From assembly GCA_910579175.1 (NCBI GenBank), contig CAJTTB010000006.1, forward strand, positions 66,785 to 130,784: a stretch of 64,000 nucleotides of DNA. The letters are read 5' to 3'. Below, one piece after another: positions 53,719-62,140 of this stretch. The stretch is from an uncultured Oscillospiraceae bacterium. GTDB taxonomy: Bacteria > Bacillota > Clostridia > Oscillospirales > Ruminococcaceae. How positions within the stretch are numbered: position 1 is the stretch's first letter; each line of letters starts with the position of its first letter. The notes beneath the pieces were generated by a model that saw only the letters and a program-made list of their open reading frames with translations, made no database searches and had not been told where the DNA came from. A program made the position numbers and the translations under genes.

Positions 53719-54084
53719 TCATGATTCTTCTTTACACCAATTCTGATAAGCATTTTCCAGATAATTGATATAGACTTTTTTCTGATCGGTAACATAAATT
53801 TCCGCCACATCAAAACGCGGTTGTAATACAACATGATGTTTTGATAGATAGCACTTTGCAGATTGTAAGATATTTTGCTGCTTTTTGGCATTTACAGCGG
53901 TCTTTGGCGTATACCAACTAGAAGTTTTTCTCGTTTTTACCTCCACAAATAAAATGAAATTTTGGCTTTGTGCAATAATATCAATCTCACCATAGGTGCA
54001 ATGATAATTTCTCTCTAAAATGATACAACCTTTTTTTTGCAGGTATTTAGCTGTCCAAGCCTCTCCTGCTCTTCCTACTTTTTT
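53719..54084 (-). CDS. yraN: YraN-family nuclease-like domain, reachable only by -1 frameshift from rnhB
   Basis: The -1 frame relative to rnhB encodes a full UPF0102/YraN domain: VGRAGEAWTAKYLQKKG, then YGEIDIIA and FVEVKTRK (the GEID...EVK nuclease-like core), ending at 53719. From the rnhB junction it is about 119 residues, the family's usual size. Between the upstream in-frame stop (54142-54144) and the GTG at 53946 there is no ATG, GTG or TTG; starting at that GTG would cut away the conserved half. The domain is therefore probably made as a C-terminal extension of RNase HII. A single-base sequence error in the A run is the alternative. Confidence 0.8.
   Translation of the reverse strand, partial: KKVGRAGEAWTAKYLQKKGCIILERNYHCTYGEIDIIAQSQNFILFVEVKTRKTSSWYTPKTAVNAKKQQNILQSAKCYLSKHHVVLQPRFDVAEIYVTDQKKVYINYLENAYQNWCKEES
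54039..54084 (-). promoter_or_regulatory. Programmed -1 ribosomal frameshift site at the end of rnhB
   Basis: Minus strand: 0-frame codons GCA AAA AAG TAG give the heptamer A-AAA-AAG (54084 to 54078), the slippery sequence known from E. coli dnaX, immediately before the stop. About 8 bases after it, GCAGG (54069 to 54065) can pair with CCTGC (54043 to 54039), with an inner GGCT/AGCT pair, a possible stimulatory hairpin. Confidence 0.72.
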
Positions 54085-54707
54085 GCGTCGGACAACTTCG
54101 CTGATTCCTGTTCTTTCTGTGCATAATATTTCTTTAAAAAACTATGCCGGTGTATGGGACTTTCTCCAAACTGATTCAACATTTGATAATGCAGCTTGGT
54201 ACCATAGCCCTTGTGTTGTTCAAATTGGTATTCGGGATATTGCTTGGCAATCTCCTTCATATAGCGATCGCGGGATACCTTTGCCAAAATAGAAGCGGCA
54301 GCAATGCTGGCAGAAGTAGCATCGCCCTTTACAATACACTTTGTGGAAATACCCAAGTTGGGATCGCGATTTCCATCCACCAACGCCAAACTGGGAACAA
54401 CAGACAACCCCTTGACTGCTCTTCGCATTGCAAGATAGGTTGCATGTAAGATATTAACCCGCTCAATCTCCTCTACTGAAGCAGTTGCCACGCAATATGA
54501 GACTGCCTTTTTCACAATTTCATCAAATAGTCTCTCTCTCTTTTGTTCTGTCAATTTTTTAGAATCATTTAAGCCCTCTATCTCACAATCAGCTGGAAGA
54601 ATCACCGCCGCTGCATAAACATCGCCCGCAAGTGGACCTCTACCCGCTTCATCTACTCCACACAATAAATCACAATATTGATTTTTATCAAATTCAAAAA
54701 TTGTCAC
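54075..54707 (-). CDS. rnhB: Ribonuclease HII
   Basis: 210 residues from GTG 54707. Removes ribonucleotides from DNA and RNA of hybrids. Catalytic motif GVDEAGRGPLAGDVYAAAV (DEAGRG, about 17-22), LNDSKKL, second acidic site ALVDGN, and third in AAASILAKVSRD. The C terminus ends LSDAKK at a slippery heptamer and UAG; shifting -1 there would append YraN (about 329 residues in total). Confidence 0.95.
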   Translation of the reverse strand: MTIFEFDKNQYCDLLCGVDEAGRGPLAGDVYAAAVILPADCEIEGLNDSKKLTEQKRERLFDEIVKKAVSYCVATASVEEIERVNILHATYLAMRRAVKGLSVVPSLALVDGNRDPNLGISTKCIVKGDATSASIAAASILAKVSRDRYMKEIAKQYPEYQFEQHKGYGTKLHYQMLNQFGESPIHRHSFLKKYYAQKEQESAKLSDAKK

Positions 54708-54740
54708 CTTCGCATCCGTCCTTTTTATAGAATTTTATTC

Positions 54741-55610
54741 TTAGATATCTGGTCGGTCAAAAGTAATCCTGCCCAATTGGTTGCCGCGATACTCATCCAA
54801 AATCGTAATTGCGGCGCGCTCTGTATTCACTTCACCGCCCGAAATCAACATACCGCGTTTGCGCCCTACCAATTCCAACAAATCAAATTCTTCTAAATCC
54901 TGATAATTGGTACCTTCTAACTTATATCTCTGTTCAATGGTCTTGGGATACTCTCGACGCAAAAAAGCCAACAGCCTCATCGCCAACAATTCGATATCTA
55001 CCACATCATCCTTTATTGCACCGGTAAATGCGAGCTTTTCCCCCACCAAAGGATCTTCAAATTTCGGCCACAATACACCAGGCATATCCAATAATTCCAA
55101 ATCTGTTCCAAGATTTACCCATTGTTTGCTTCTGGTCACCCCTGGTCTATCTTCCACCTTAGCGCGTTTTCCCTTCGCCATACGATTGATAAAAGAGGAT
55201 TTCCCCACATTGGGAATACCCACCACCATAATGCGAATTGGACGATTTACTACCCCACGTTGTTTGCGACGCTCCAGCAATTCACAAAGCTCATTCTTTA
55301 CCAATGGCAAAAACTGGTGCAATCCTTTCCCAGATTTACAATCGCAAGCAATGGCGGCAATCTTCTGTCTTTGATAATATTCCAACCATTGTTGTGTTTT
55401 TGCTGGATCAGCGGCATCTGCTTTATTTAACATGATAATACGCGGTTTATCACCCAGCCACTTATCTAACTCAGGGTTACGGCTACTCTGCGGAATTCTG
55501 GCATCTACCAACTCCAACACAATATCTACCATCTTTAGATTATCTGTAATCAATCGCCGGGTTTTTGCCATGTGCCCAGGAAACCACTGTATAGAAGGTG
55601 CTTCTAACAT
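54741..55610 (-). CDS. ylqF: Ribosome biogenesis GTPase YlqF/RbgA
   Basis: 289-residue circularly permuted GTPase required for late 50S assembly. Motif order G4 (MLNKADAAD), G1 (GIPNVGKSSFINRM) and G3 (DMPGVLWP) confirms permutation; the C-terminal ANTAR-like RNA-binding region follows. ATG with AGGAG upstream. In the rplS-lepB-ylqF-rnhB cluster. Confidence 0.95.
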   Translation of the reverse strand: MLEAPSIQWFPGHMAKTRRLITDNLKMVDIVLELVDARIPQSSRNPELDKWLGDKPRIIMLNKADAADPAKTQQWLEYYQRQKIAAIACDCKSGKGLHQFLPLVKNELCELLERRKQRGVVNRPIRIMVVGIPNVGKSSFINRMAKGKRAKVEDRPGVTRSKQWVNLGTDLELLDMPGVLWPKFEDPLVGEKLAFTGAIKDDVVDIELLAMRLLAFLRREYPKTIEQRYKLEGTNYQDLEEFDLLELVGRKRGMLISGGEVNTERAAITILDEYRGNQLGRITFDRPDI

Positions 55611-55633
55611 ATTTCATACTCCTTATCTTTTGT

Positions 55634-56224
55634 TTATGATTCCTGATATACATCTCCAAACTTATCAAATGGATAAATCCGACAGGCAACCTTTCCAAAA
55701 ACATGGTCAATCCGAACCATTCCGACCTCTTGAAAACGACTGTCCAACGAATTATTTCGATTGTCTCCCATGACAAATACACAATCCTCTGGGACTTCTG
55801 CTGGAAATCCAATACTTCGATTGTTTCCATCGGTATAAGTTGGTTCCAAAATATAGGATTCATCTAGTTCCTTGCCATCAACATAAACTTTGCCTTCCTG
55901 CGGATCCACATCTACTGTCTGCCCCTCTGTTGCAATGACCCTCTTAATAATGGGTTCTTCTCCATCTCGATTCACACAGACAATATCTCCTGCCTCCAAA
56001 TTCCAAAACGTAGACCAGGTTAATAAACGCTCCCCATTGTGTAAAGTAGGCTGCATAGATGGACCGTTTACCACCACAATTTGACAGATAAACAACAGTA
56101 CAAACACGACTACTGTTCCAGCTATCAACAGTGTTTCTGCCCAATCCATCAACTCATATTTTAATAAATATCGTCTTTTTTCTTCATCTGTTTCCAATAC
56201 TGGCAATGCCTTTGGCTGATTCAT
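55634..56224 (-). CDS. lepB: Signal peptidase I
   Basis: 196 residues. A membrane segment (about 32-52) is followed by the catalytic domain outside the cell. Catalytic Ser in GPSMQPTL (about residue 57), Lys in IIKRVIATEGQTV (about 95), and the MGDNRNNSLDSR box. Single transmembrane helix as in Gram-positive Lep proteins. Confidence 0.95.
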   Translation of the reverse strand: MNQPKALPVLETDEEKRRYLLKYELMDWAETLLIAGTVVVFVLLFICQIVVVNGPSMQPTLHNGERLLTWSTFWNLEAGDIVCVNRDGEEPIIKRVIATEGQTVDVDPQEGKVYVDGKELDESYILEPTYTDGNNRSIGFPAEVPEDCVFVMGDNRNNSLDSRFQEVGMVRIDHVFGKVACRIYPFDKFGDVYQES

Positions 56225-56269
56225 AGCTCATCCTCATTTCAGTTTTAATTTATTCATAGATATAAAGCA

Positions 56270-56295
56270 AAAAAGGACAGCCGAAACCGTCCTTT
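56270..56295 (-). terminator. Terminator between rplS and lepB
   Basis: AAAGGAC (56272-56278) pairs with GTCCTTT (56289-56295); a T run follows on the minus strand. Probably separates high L19 from lower lepB expression. Confidence 0.8.
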
Positions 56296-56307
56296 CCATA
56301 CCACTTC

Positions 56308-56652
56308 TTAGCGAATTTTTTCCTTAACTTTAGCAGCCTTACCAACTCTATCACGCAAATAGTACAATTTGCTTCTGCGCACGCGACCACTTCTTACAAT
56401 CTCTACTTTCTCTACATTTGGAGAATGTACTGGGAACACTCTTTCAATTCCACAACCATGAGCTAAACGGCGAACGGTAAATGTTTCGTTGACTCCACCA
56501 TGTTTTTTTGCAATGATGGTGCCTTCAAATAACTGAATTCTGGATTTGTCGCCTTCTTGAATACGGCAATGTACTTTTACAGTATCACCAATATTCAACA
56601 CTGGAAGTTCTGCTTTCAAACTTGAATTACTGATTAATTTTAATGCGTCCAT
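56308..56652 (-). CDS. rplS: 50S ribosomal protein L19
   Basis: 114 residues, normal length. NIGDTVKVHCRIQEGDKSRI, then FEGTIIAKKHGG and FPVHSPNVEKVEIVRSGRVR are family blocks. Strong AGGAGGAAATC ribosome-binding site. The roughly 130-base leader between promoter and start may carry an autoregulatory structure, but I cannot identify the known L19 leader motif. Confidence 0.97.
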   Translation of the reverse strand: MDALKLISNSSLKAELPVLNIGDTVKVHCRIQEGDKSRIQLFEGTIIAKKHGGVNETFTVRRLAHGCGIERVFPVHSPNVEKVEIVRSGRVRRSKLYYLRDRVGKAAKVKEKIR

Positions 56653-56792
56653 ATGATTTCCTCCTAGTTTTCAGACATTCTTGCCAATCGTTGACAGAGG
56701 ACTGCCCGCTTTAATGATATTTCTGCAAATTATTTGCATTTGTTACATTAATCCCCACTCTCTCACAAAAGCGGCATTTTAAATGCTTATCC

Positions 56793-56821
56793 ATGATAAC
56801 ACATTTTCTCTAGAAATGCAA
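56793..56821 (-). promoter_or_regulatory. Promoter of rplS
   Basis: Minus strand TTGCAT (56816-56821), 17 bases, TATCAT (56793-56798). Confidence 0.7.
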
Positions 56822-56899
56822 CGCTTTTTCTAATGGCTTTCAAATTTTGATAAAGCTGCCAAATTTCACTTTATTTTTTGCTTGGGATTGTCAATCATT

Positions 56900-57583
56900 C
56901 TAAGAAATCAACATACTGAATAACACTGTCATCAATCCAGCCGTTCCAATCGCAATCCCACTCATGGCGCCTTCTATCTCTCCCAATTCCACCGCCTTGG
57001 TGGTGCCAAGTGCATGACTGCAAGTTCCAATTGCAACCCCAACAGCTACGGGATTGTGCACACCAAATAGCCTAATCAAAAATGGCGCAAGCATCGCCCC
57101 CATAATTCCCGTTACCACAACCGCAGCAACCGTTACTGGAACTACCCCACCATTTTGGGAGACCAATTCCATTGCAATTGGAGTTGTAACCGATTTTGGC
57201 AACATCGAAATGGTGAGCTTTTCATCCAAACAAAACAGTCTGCACATACCATAAACACTGCCCATGGAGACTGCACTGCCCACTGCTGAACCGATTAAAA
57301 TTGGCAATAAATTTGCCTTTAACTGCTCGTATTGACTATAGATTGACATCGCCAAACAAGCGGTTGCTGGAGCCAAAAACATCGATATCACATCGCCGCC
57401 CTGATTAAAATCCTCTAATGAAATATGGGCAATTTTTAAAACGACAATTACCAGGGCGATGGCAATCAACAGCGGATTGGCAATGGGTGTTTTTAATTTT
57501 CGATTGCACCAGATACCAAATTCATATGTTGCAATACAAAGGGTAACCCCAAAAAAAGGAGAAGAAAATACTTGACTCATCAT
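56900..57583 (-). CDS. lrgB: LrgB/CidB family membrane protein
   Basis: 227 residues, about seven membrane segments. Family pattern LLPKSVTTPIA-like (here MLPKSVTTPIAMELVSQNGG) and GTCSHALGTTKA are present. LrgB works with LrgA in murein hydrolase control or export of pyruvate/glycolate. ATG 57583 overlaps the lrgA stop (ATGA); the longer frame to 57679 is overlap artefact. Confidence 0.9.
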   Translation of the reverse strand: MMSQVFSSPFFGVTLCIATYEFGIWCNRKLKTPIANPLLIAIALVIVVLKIAHISLEDFNQGGDVISMFLAPATACLAMSIYSQYEQLKANLLPILIGSAVGSAVSMGSVYGMCRLFCLDEKLTISMLPKSVTTPIAMELVSQNGGVVPVTVAAVVVTGIMGAMLAPFLIRLFGVHNPVAVGVAIGTCSHALGTTKAVELGEIEGAMSGIAIGTAGLMTVLFSMLIS

Positions 57584-57951
57584 ACTTTTTTCCCCTTTTT
57601 CCATTGATTTTGAATCCATAATACGCCTTTGATGGTATAAGCAGTTGCGGCAAAGGTCAAAATAGTGGATACCAAACAAATCGTCAATAGCGGCAAAATG
57701 CTCCCTTTTACATAGCCATAGTTATCTATGATTCCCACACCGGCTGGAATAAAAAAAATCGCCATGTTTTTCATCATAAACTCTGCTTTCTGTTTGATGT
57801 GTTCCACCTTTATCACCCGGATTAGCAGTAGAACAAACAACAATATCATACTGATTACACTTGCTGGAAATGGTATCGGAAGCACACTGGATAGTATATT
57901 TCCTATCCAACATATACCAAACACAATTGCAATTTGTAAAACTATTTTCAA
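57580..57951 (-). CDS. lrgA: LrgA/CidA family holin-like protein
   Basis: 123 residues, four hydrophobic segments, with IPFPASVISMILLFVLL and FFIPAGVGIIDNYG typical of CidA/LrgA. TTG start 57951 with GGGGG 8 bases upstream. Coupled to lrgB. No lytSR regulator is adjacent. Confidence 0.9.
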   Translation of the reverse strand: MKIVLQIAIVFGICWIGNILSSVLPIPFPASVISMILLFVLLLIRVIKVEHIKQKAEFMMKNMAIFFIPAGVGIIDNYGYVKGSILPLLTICLVSTILTFAATAYTIKGVLWIQNQWKKGKKV

Positions 57952-57979
57952 TTTGATTCCCCCACTTGATTTTTACTTT

Positions 57980-59248
57980 CTATTTATCGGATTCTATCAC
58001 ATATGGCGCAACTAATTTTAACATTTTGATATCAATATTGGCACGGACACAAACTCCCTCAGTCTGATAGTCCTCCTGTATTATCTTTCCAAATCTGCGA
58101 ATTTTATCCAATAGTGCTCCTTCTGTATAAGGTATCAACAAATCCATCGTGCGAATCTGTTCTGCAAGTTGTTTGCAAATGGCATTTAACAGATCATCAA
58201 TTCCCTTATTCTGTTTTGCAGAAATAAAAACACTTTTATTGGTAATCGTTGCCATACTCTGCCATTGGTACAAATCTGTTTTGTTATAAACGGTCAACAT
58301 CGGAGTTTCTGCACAGCCCAAATCATTTAAAATACTTTTTGTCACCTCTAGTTGTTGTTCCATCATGGGATTGGAAATATCACAGACATTTAAAATTAAA
58401 TCAGCACTCGCTGCTTCCTCCAAAGTGGACTGAAAAGCTTCGACCAACTGATGAGGAAGACGATTAATAAAGCCAACTGTATCAATCAACACCACTTTTT
58501 GTCCATCGGGTAATTTCAGTTCTCTCGCCGTGGGATCCAGTGTTGCAAACAACTGATTTTTTTCCAATACACCCGCATTTGTCAACGCATTTAATAAAGT
58601 GGATTTCCCCACATTTGTATAGCCCACAATGGCAACAGTGATTACGCTGTTTTTTCGACGTCTTTGACGAGTTCTTTCACGTTGCCGCTCCAATTCCTGC
58701 AATTCTTGGGTCAATTTATCAATTCTACGACGGATATGACGGCGGTCACTCTCCAATTTTGTTTCTCCTGGTCCTCTGGTGCCAATACCCCCTGCCTGTC
58801 TAGACAACACTGTGCCCAATCCAATCAGGCGAGGCATCAGATACTTCTGTTGTGCCAACTCTACCTGCAACTTTCCCTCTTTGGAACTGGCACGCATTGC
58901 AAAAATATCCAAAATCAACATCGTGCGATCAATCACTCGCACATTGGTAATCTGCTCAATATTGCGCAACTGTATTCCAGTCAATTCATCATCAAAAATC
59001 AACAAATCTATCTGCTGCATTTCACAAAAATGTTTAATTTCTTCTAGTTTTCCACTTCTGACATAGGTTGCACTGTGATAGTTGGGATGATTTATTGAAT
59101 TCATCTTCTGAACAAATTTTGCAACTACCTCTGCGCCAGCAGTATTGGCTAATTCCTCCAATTCATCCAACGAAACATCTACATCATATTCTCCTGTATA
59201 AACTCCTACTAACACAGCCGTCTGTCGCTGTTCTTCATTGATATACAT
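57980..59248 (-). CDS. hflX: GTPase HflX
   Basis: 422 residues. Ribosome-splitting GTPase used under stress. N-terminal HflX domain with SGKLEEIK, coiled-coil middle (about 155-195, GGIGTRGPGE before it), G1 GYTNVGKSTLL, G3 DTVGFINRLP, G4 NKTD. Monocistronic in appearance. Confidence 0.95.
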   Translation of the reverse strand: MYINEEQRQTAVLVGVYTGEYDVDVSLDELEELANTAGAEVVAKFVQKMNSINHPNYHSATYVRSGKLEEIKHFCEMQQIDLLIFDDELTGIQLRNIEQITNVRVIDRTMLILDIFAMRASSKEGKLQVELAQQKYLMPRLIGLGTVLSRQAGGIGTRGPGETKLESDRRHIRRRIDKLTQELQELERQRERTRQRRRKNSVITVAIVGYTNVGKSTLLNALTNAGVLEKNQLFATLDPTARELKLPDGQKVVLIDTVGFINRLPHQLVEAFQSTLEEAASADLILNVCDISNPMMEQQLEVTKSILNDLGCAETPMLTVYNKTDLYQWQSMATITNKSVFISAKQNKGIDDLLNAICKQLAEQIRTMDLLIPYTEGALLDKIRRFGKIIQEDYQTEGVCVRANIDIKMLKLVAPYVIESDK

Positions 59249-59373
59249 GTATCATTTCCTTTACAATTTTTTATTATCAAATAGCCAACTTCATTGGCAG
59301 TTCGCGGAATAACAAAAAATATACCTTTTTCTTTTGTGCCTTCAGGCACACTTTCAATCAACACTATTTTTTA

Positions 59374-59856
59374 TCATTCCAGGTCAAAAGAGTTTTTTCT
59401 CTGTCCAGTTGCCTGTGAATGCAATGCAGCTCTTCCCTCTTTTACTTGATTCAACGAATCTATCAAACTCTGTTCAGCAGTTTTTAAAATATTATTGGCA
59501 TATTCATTGGCTGCACGCTTAATATCTCGTGACTGTACATTGGCTGCGCGTGCCATTTCTGTCGCCTGTTCTTTTACTTTGCGGATAATTTCATTTTCAT
59601 CCACCAAACGGCGCGCTCTTTCTTCCGCCACCCTTACAATATTTTCTGCTTCTCGTTTGGCATCGTCTAAGATAGCTTTGCGGTCATTGATAATTATCTT
59701 TGACTGTTTTATTTCTTGGGGTAAATTCAATCGTATATCCCCGATTAGATCGCGAAAATGGTCTGCATTCATCATACATTTGCCACCAGATAACGGAATC
59801 GCCAAAGCCTTATCCAACATGTCATCCATTGCATCTAAAATTTGTTCTACTGTCAT
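59374..59856 (-). CDS. Coiled-coil protein of unknown function (V-ATPase subunit H/DivIVA-like helices)
   Basis: 160 residues, almost entirely charged helix; residues about 55-150 form a long coiled coil with AKREAENIVRVAEERARRLV. No membrane segment. Conserved beside coaD in clostridia, function not established. ATG 59856 follows GGAGGGTAATG; the frame to 59877 overlaps coaD without a ribosome-binding site. Confidence 0.78.
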   Translation of the reverse strand: MTVEQILDAMDDMLDKALAIPLSGGKCMMNADHFRDLIGDIRLNLPQEIKQSKIIINDRKAILDDAKREAENIVRVAEERARRLVDENEIIRKVKEQATEMARAANVQSRDIKRAANEYANNILKTAEQSLIDSLNQVKEGRAALHSQATGQRKNSFDLE

Positions 59857-59860
59857 AACA

Positions 59861-60361
59861 TTACCCTCCATTTTCAATTGATTTTTGTTCTAAGCGCAAA
59901 ACTACAGTTTGTAAAATCTCATCTGGCACAAAATCAGAAATATTCCCATGAAAGTAAGCTATCTGCTTTACCAAACTAGAACTTAAAAACATATGCTCTG
60001 CTGTCGTCGTCAAAAATACCGTTTCTGCTTGCGCATTTAACTTTTTATTTGCCAATGCCTGTTGAAACTCATATTCAAAATCGCTGACCGCTCTAAGCCC
60101 CTTTACAATTGCGCAAGCATCTACTTGACTGACATAATCCGCCAGCAGACCGGAAAAGGTATCCACCGTTACATTTTCTAAAGTTGTTGTACAACTTCGA
60201 ATCATCTGCACTCTTTCTTCTTTGGAAAAAACATAGCTTTTTACCACATTGATCGAAACCAGTACAATTACTTTGTCAAATAGCTTGGAAGCTCGATTGA
60301 TAATATCCAAATGTCCCTTTGTAATGGGGTCAAAACTTCCTGGGTATACTGCAACCCTCAT
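59861..60361 (-). CDS. coaD: Phosphopantetheine adenylyltransferase
   Basis: 166 residues. Penultimate CoA step. Nucleotidyltransferase motif YPGSFDPITKGHLDI (about 5-19), KGLRAVSDFEYE, and SSSLVKQIA are all present. Immediately downstream of rsmD. Confidence 0.97.
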   Translation of the reverse strand: MRVAVYPGSFDPITKGHLDIINRASKLFDKVIVLVSINVVKSYVFSKEERVQMIRSCTTTLENVTVDTFSGLLADYVSQVDACAIVKGLRAVSDFEYEFQQALANKKLNAQAETVFLTTTAEHMFLSSSLVKQIAYFHGNISDFVPDEILQTVVLRLEQKSIENGG

Positions 60362-60374
60362 ATAGAATCCCCTT

Positions 60375-60929
60375 TTATCTCAAATCATCTTGTTGTGGAA
60401 TCATATATTTGCTTAACATAATTTTTCCATAACGATACTGTTTTACCAACACAAATGCACCTGCCTGCTGCGGGAGCTGTTCATCTGTCTCATGCTCACA
60501 AATAATAATTCCATGTGGTGTTGTCTTTTCTGCCACCAAAGGCAATATCTCATCTAATAGTTGCTGATGATAAGGTGGGTCTAAAAAGACAATATCAAAT
60601 TGTTCCTTTAATGACAGCAAATATGCCCTTGCATCCATCGCAATTACACGCGATTTTTGATAAAGTCCCACTGAAATCAAATTTTCCTTTATCAATTCCT
60701 GTGCTTTGCGGTTTTGGTCATTAAACAATACATATGCCGCATCTCGGCTTAATGCTTCAATCCCAATCTGTCCAGAACCTGCAAACAAATCCAAAAATCG
60801 GCAACCAGGCAGATCAAATTGAATGATACTAAACAAGCCCTCTTTTACACGGTCAGCAGTAGGGCGAACATCCAATCCTTCCAATGTTTTCAAACGTCTT
60901 CCCTTTGCTTTTCCTGAAATTACTCTCAT
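60375..60929 (-). CDS. rsmD: 16S rRNA (guanine966-N2)-methyltransferase RsmD
   Basis: 184 residues. SAM motif FLDLFAGSGQIGIEAL (about 45-60) and catalytic DPPY (about 120-123), preceded by RVISGKAKGRRL and RPTADRVKEGLFSI. Pairs with coaD, a near-universal neighbour. Confidence 0.95.
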   Translation of the reverse strand: MRVISGKAKGRRLKTLEGLDVRPTADRVKEGLFSIIQFDLPGCRFLDLFAGSGQIGIEALSRDAAYVLFNDQNRKAQELIKENLISVGLYQKSRVIAMDARAYLLSLKEQFDIVFLDPPYHQQLLDEILPLVAEKTTPHGIIICEHETDEQLPQQAGAFVLVKQYRYGKIMLSKYMIPQQDDLR

Positions 60930-60967
60930 ATTTTTTCTCCAATATAAAATTTATTGTATTTACAATA

Positions 60968-62098
60968 TCAATCAAACATCATTTCATGATAATTGTGCCT
61001 ATAAACACCCAAAACCATTCCAATCGACAGATAGGATATCACCAATGAAGTTCCTCCATAGCTGACAAATGGCAGCGTAATACCAATAATCGGAATGACA
61101 CAAAGCACCATACCGATATTGATGACAGACTGAAATAAGATAACTGCAAACACACCAATACAAATATACATACCCAAATCATCTTTTGACTTTTTGGCAG
61201 TAAATAAAATTTTCACCAATAAAATCGTTAAAAACAATACCGTAATGACACAACCAACAAATCCCAACGTCTGCCCAATGTAGGAAAAAATAAAGTCATT
61301 ATAACATTCTGGAACGTAATAAAGTGATTCATCTGAAAACAATCCACGCCCAAATAATTTTCCAGAGCCCAAGGCAACTTGTCCTTTATATTGCTGATAG
61401 CCCTTATCCATCATATCCTGTGCTGGATCCCAAGCGATATAAAAGCGCTGTTTTAGATATTTGGGAAGCATCTTCCAAATAAATGGGGAAGCGATCAAAG
61501 CTGCTGCCAATCCGATTCCAATATACCTCCAAGATAAGCCCGCTGCAAAAATCATCGCTACAAAAATCGCTACAAATACCAGTGCAGAACCATAGTCACC
61601 GGTTGCAAACACCAATAGTGTTGGGATCGCCCCATGTACACACAATAGCAAGAAGGTAGAAAAGATATTAATTTTTTCCTTTACTTTCGACAAATGCAGC
61701 GAAAAGGTATAGATAAATGCCATTTTTAATACTTCTGACGGTTGAAAAGAAAAAAATCCAATCTTAATCCAAGCGGCGTCATCACTGCCAGGCGGAGTAT
61801 ATACCAATGCTGGTATCTTCAATGCCAGCATCAGCAAGACAGCCACTCCAGTAAAAAGAGGCCAAAACTTAATAATCACCTGATAATCAAATAATGATAC
61901 AATTACTGCACCAACCAATCCCAATACTGCACAAAGACTTTGCATAATGACAATTCTGCGATTTCCATTTGTAAAACCTGCCTGATAAACTGACAACATC
62001 AAAATACAACTAAAAGATGAAATCATAACACAAATCATCAACATCAGTTTATCAGTGGTTTTTACATACTCCCTAATCGTATCCAAATGTTTTCCCAT
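60968..62098 (-). CDS. rodA: FtsW/RodA/SpoVE family peptidoglycan polymerase
   Basis: 376 residues with about ten membrane segments. SEDS glycosyltransferase that polymerises lipid II. FQPSEVLKMAFIYTFSLHL in the middle and GITLPFVSYGGTSLV near the C terminus are family signatures. More RodA-like than SpoVE-like by extended first loop, but this is a weak distinction. No partner PBP gene in view. Confidence 0.88.
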   Translation of the reverse strand: MGKHLDTIREYVKTTDKLMLMICVMISSFSCILMLSVYQAGFTNGNRRIVIMQSLCAVLGLVGAVIVSLFDYQVIIKFWPLFTGVAVLLMLALKIPALVYTPPGSDDAAWIKIGFFSFQPSEVLKMAFIYTFSLHLSKVKEKINIFSTFLLLCVHGAIPTLLVFATGDYGSALVFVAIFVAMIFAAGLSWRYIGIGLAAALIASPFIWKMLPKYLKQRFYIAWDPAQDMMDKGYQQYKGQVALGSGKLFGRGLFSDESLYYVPECYNDFIFSYIGQTLGFVGCVITVLFLTILLVKILFTAKKSKDDLGMYICIGVFAVILFQSVINIGMVLCVIPIIGITLPFVSYGGTSLVISYLSIGMVLGVYRHNYHEMMFD

Positions 62099-62140
62099 TG
62101 CTTTCCCCTTATTGTTTCTTTTTATCCTTCAAGCAAACTG

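Noticed and set aside
54031..54038. Run of eight A inside the YraN frame as a second slippage site
   Set aside because: The frame continues correctly through it to the family's end; no need to invoke slippage, though it deserves attention when reads are checked.
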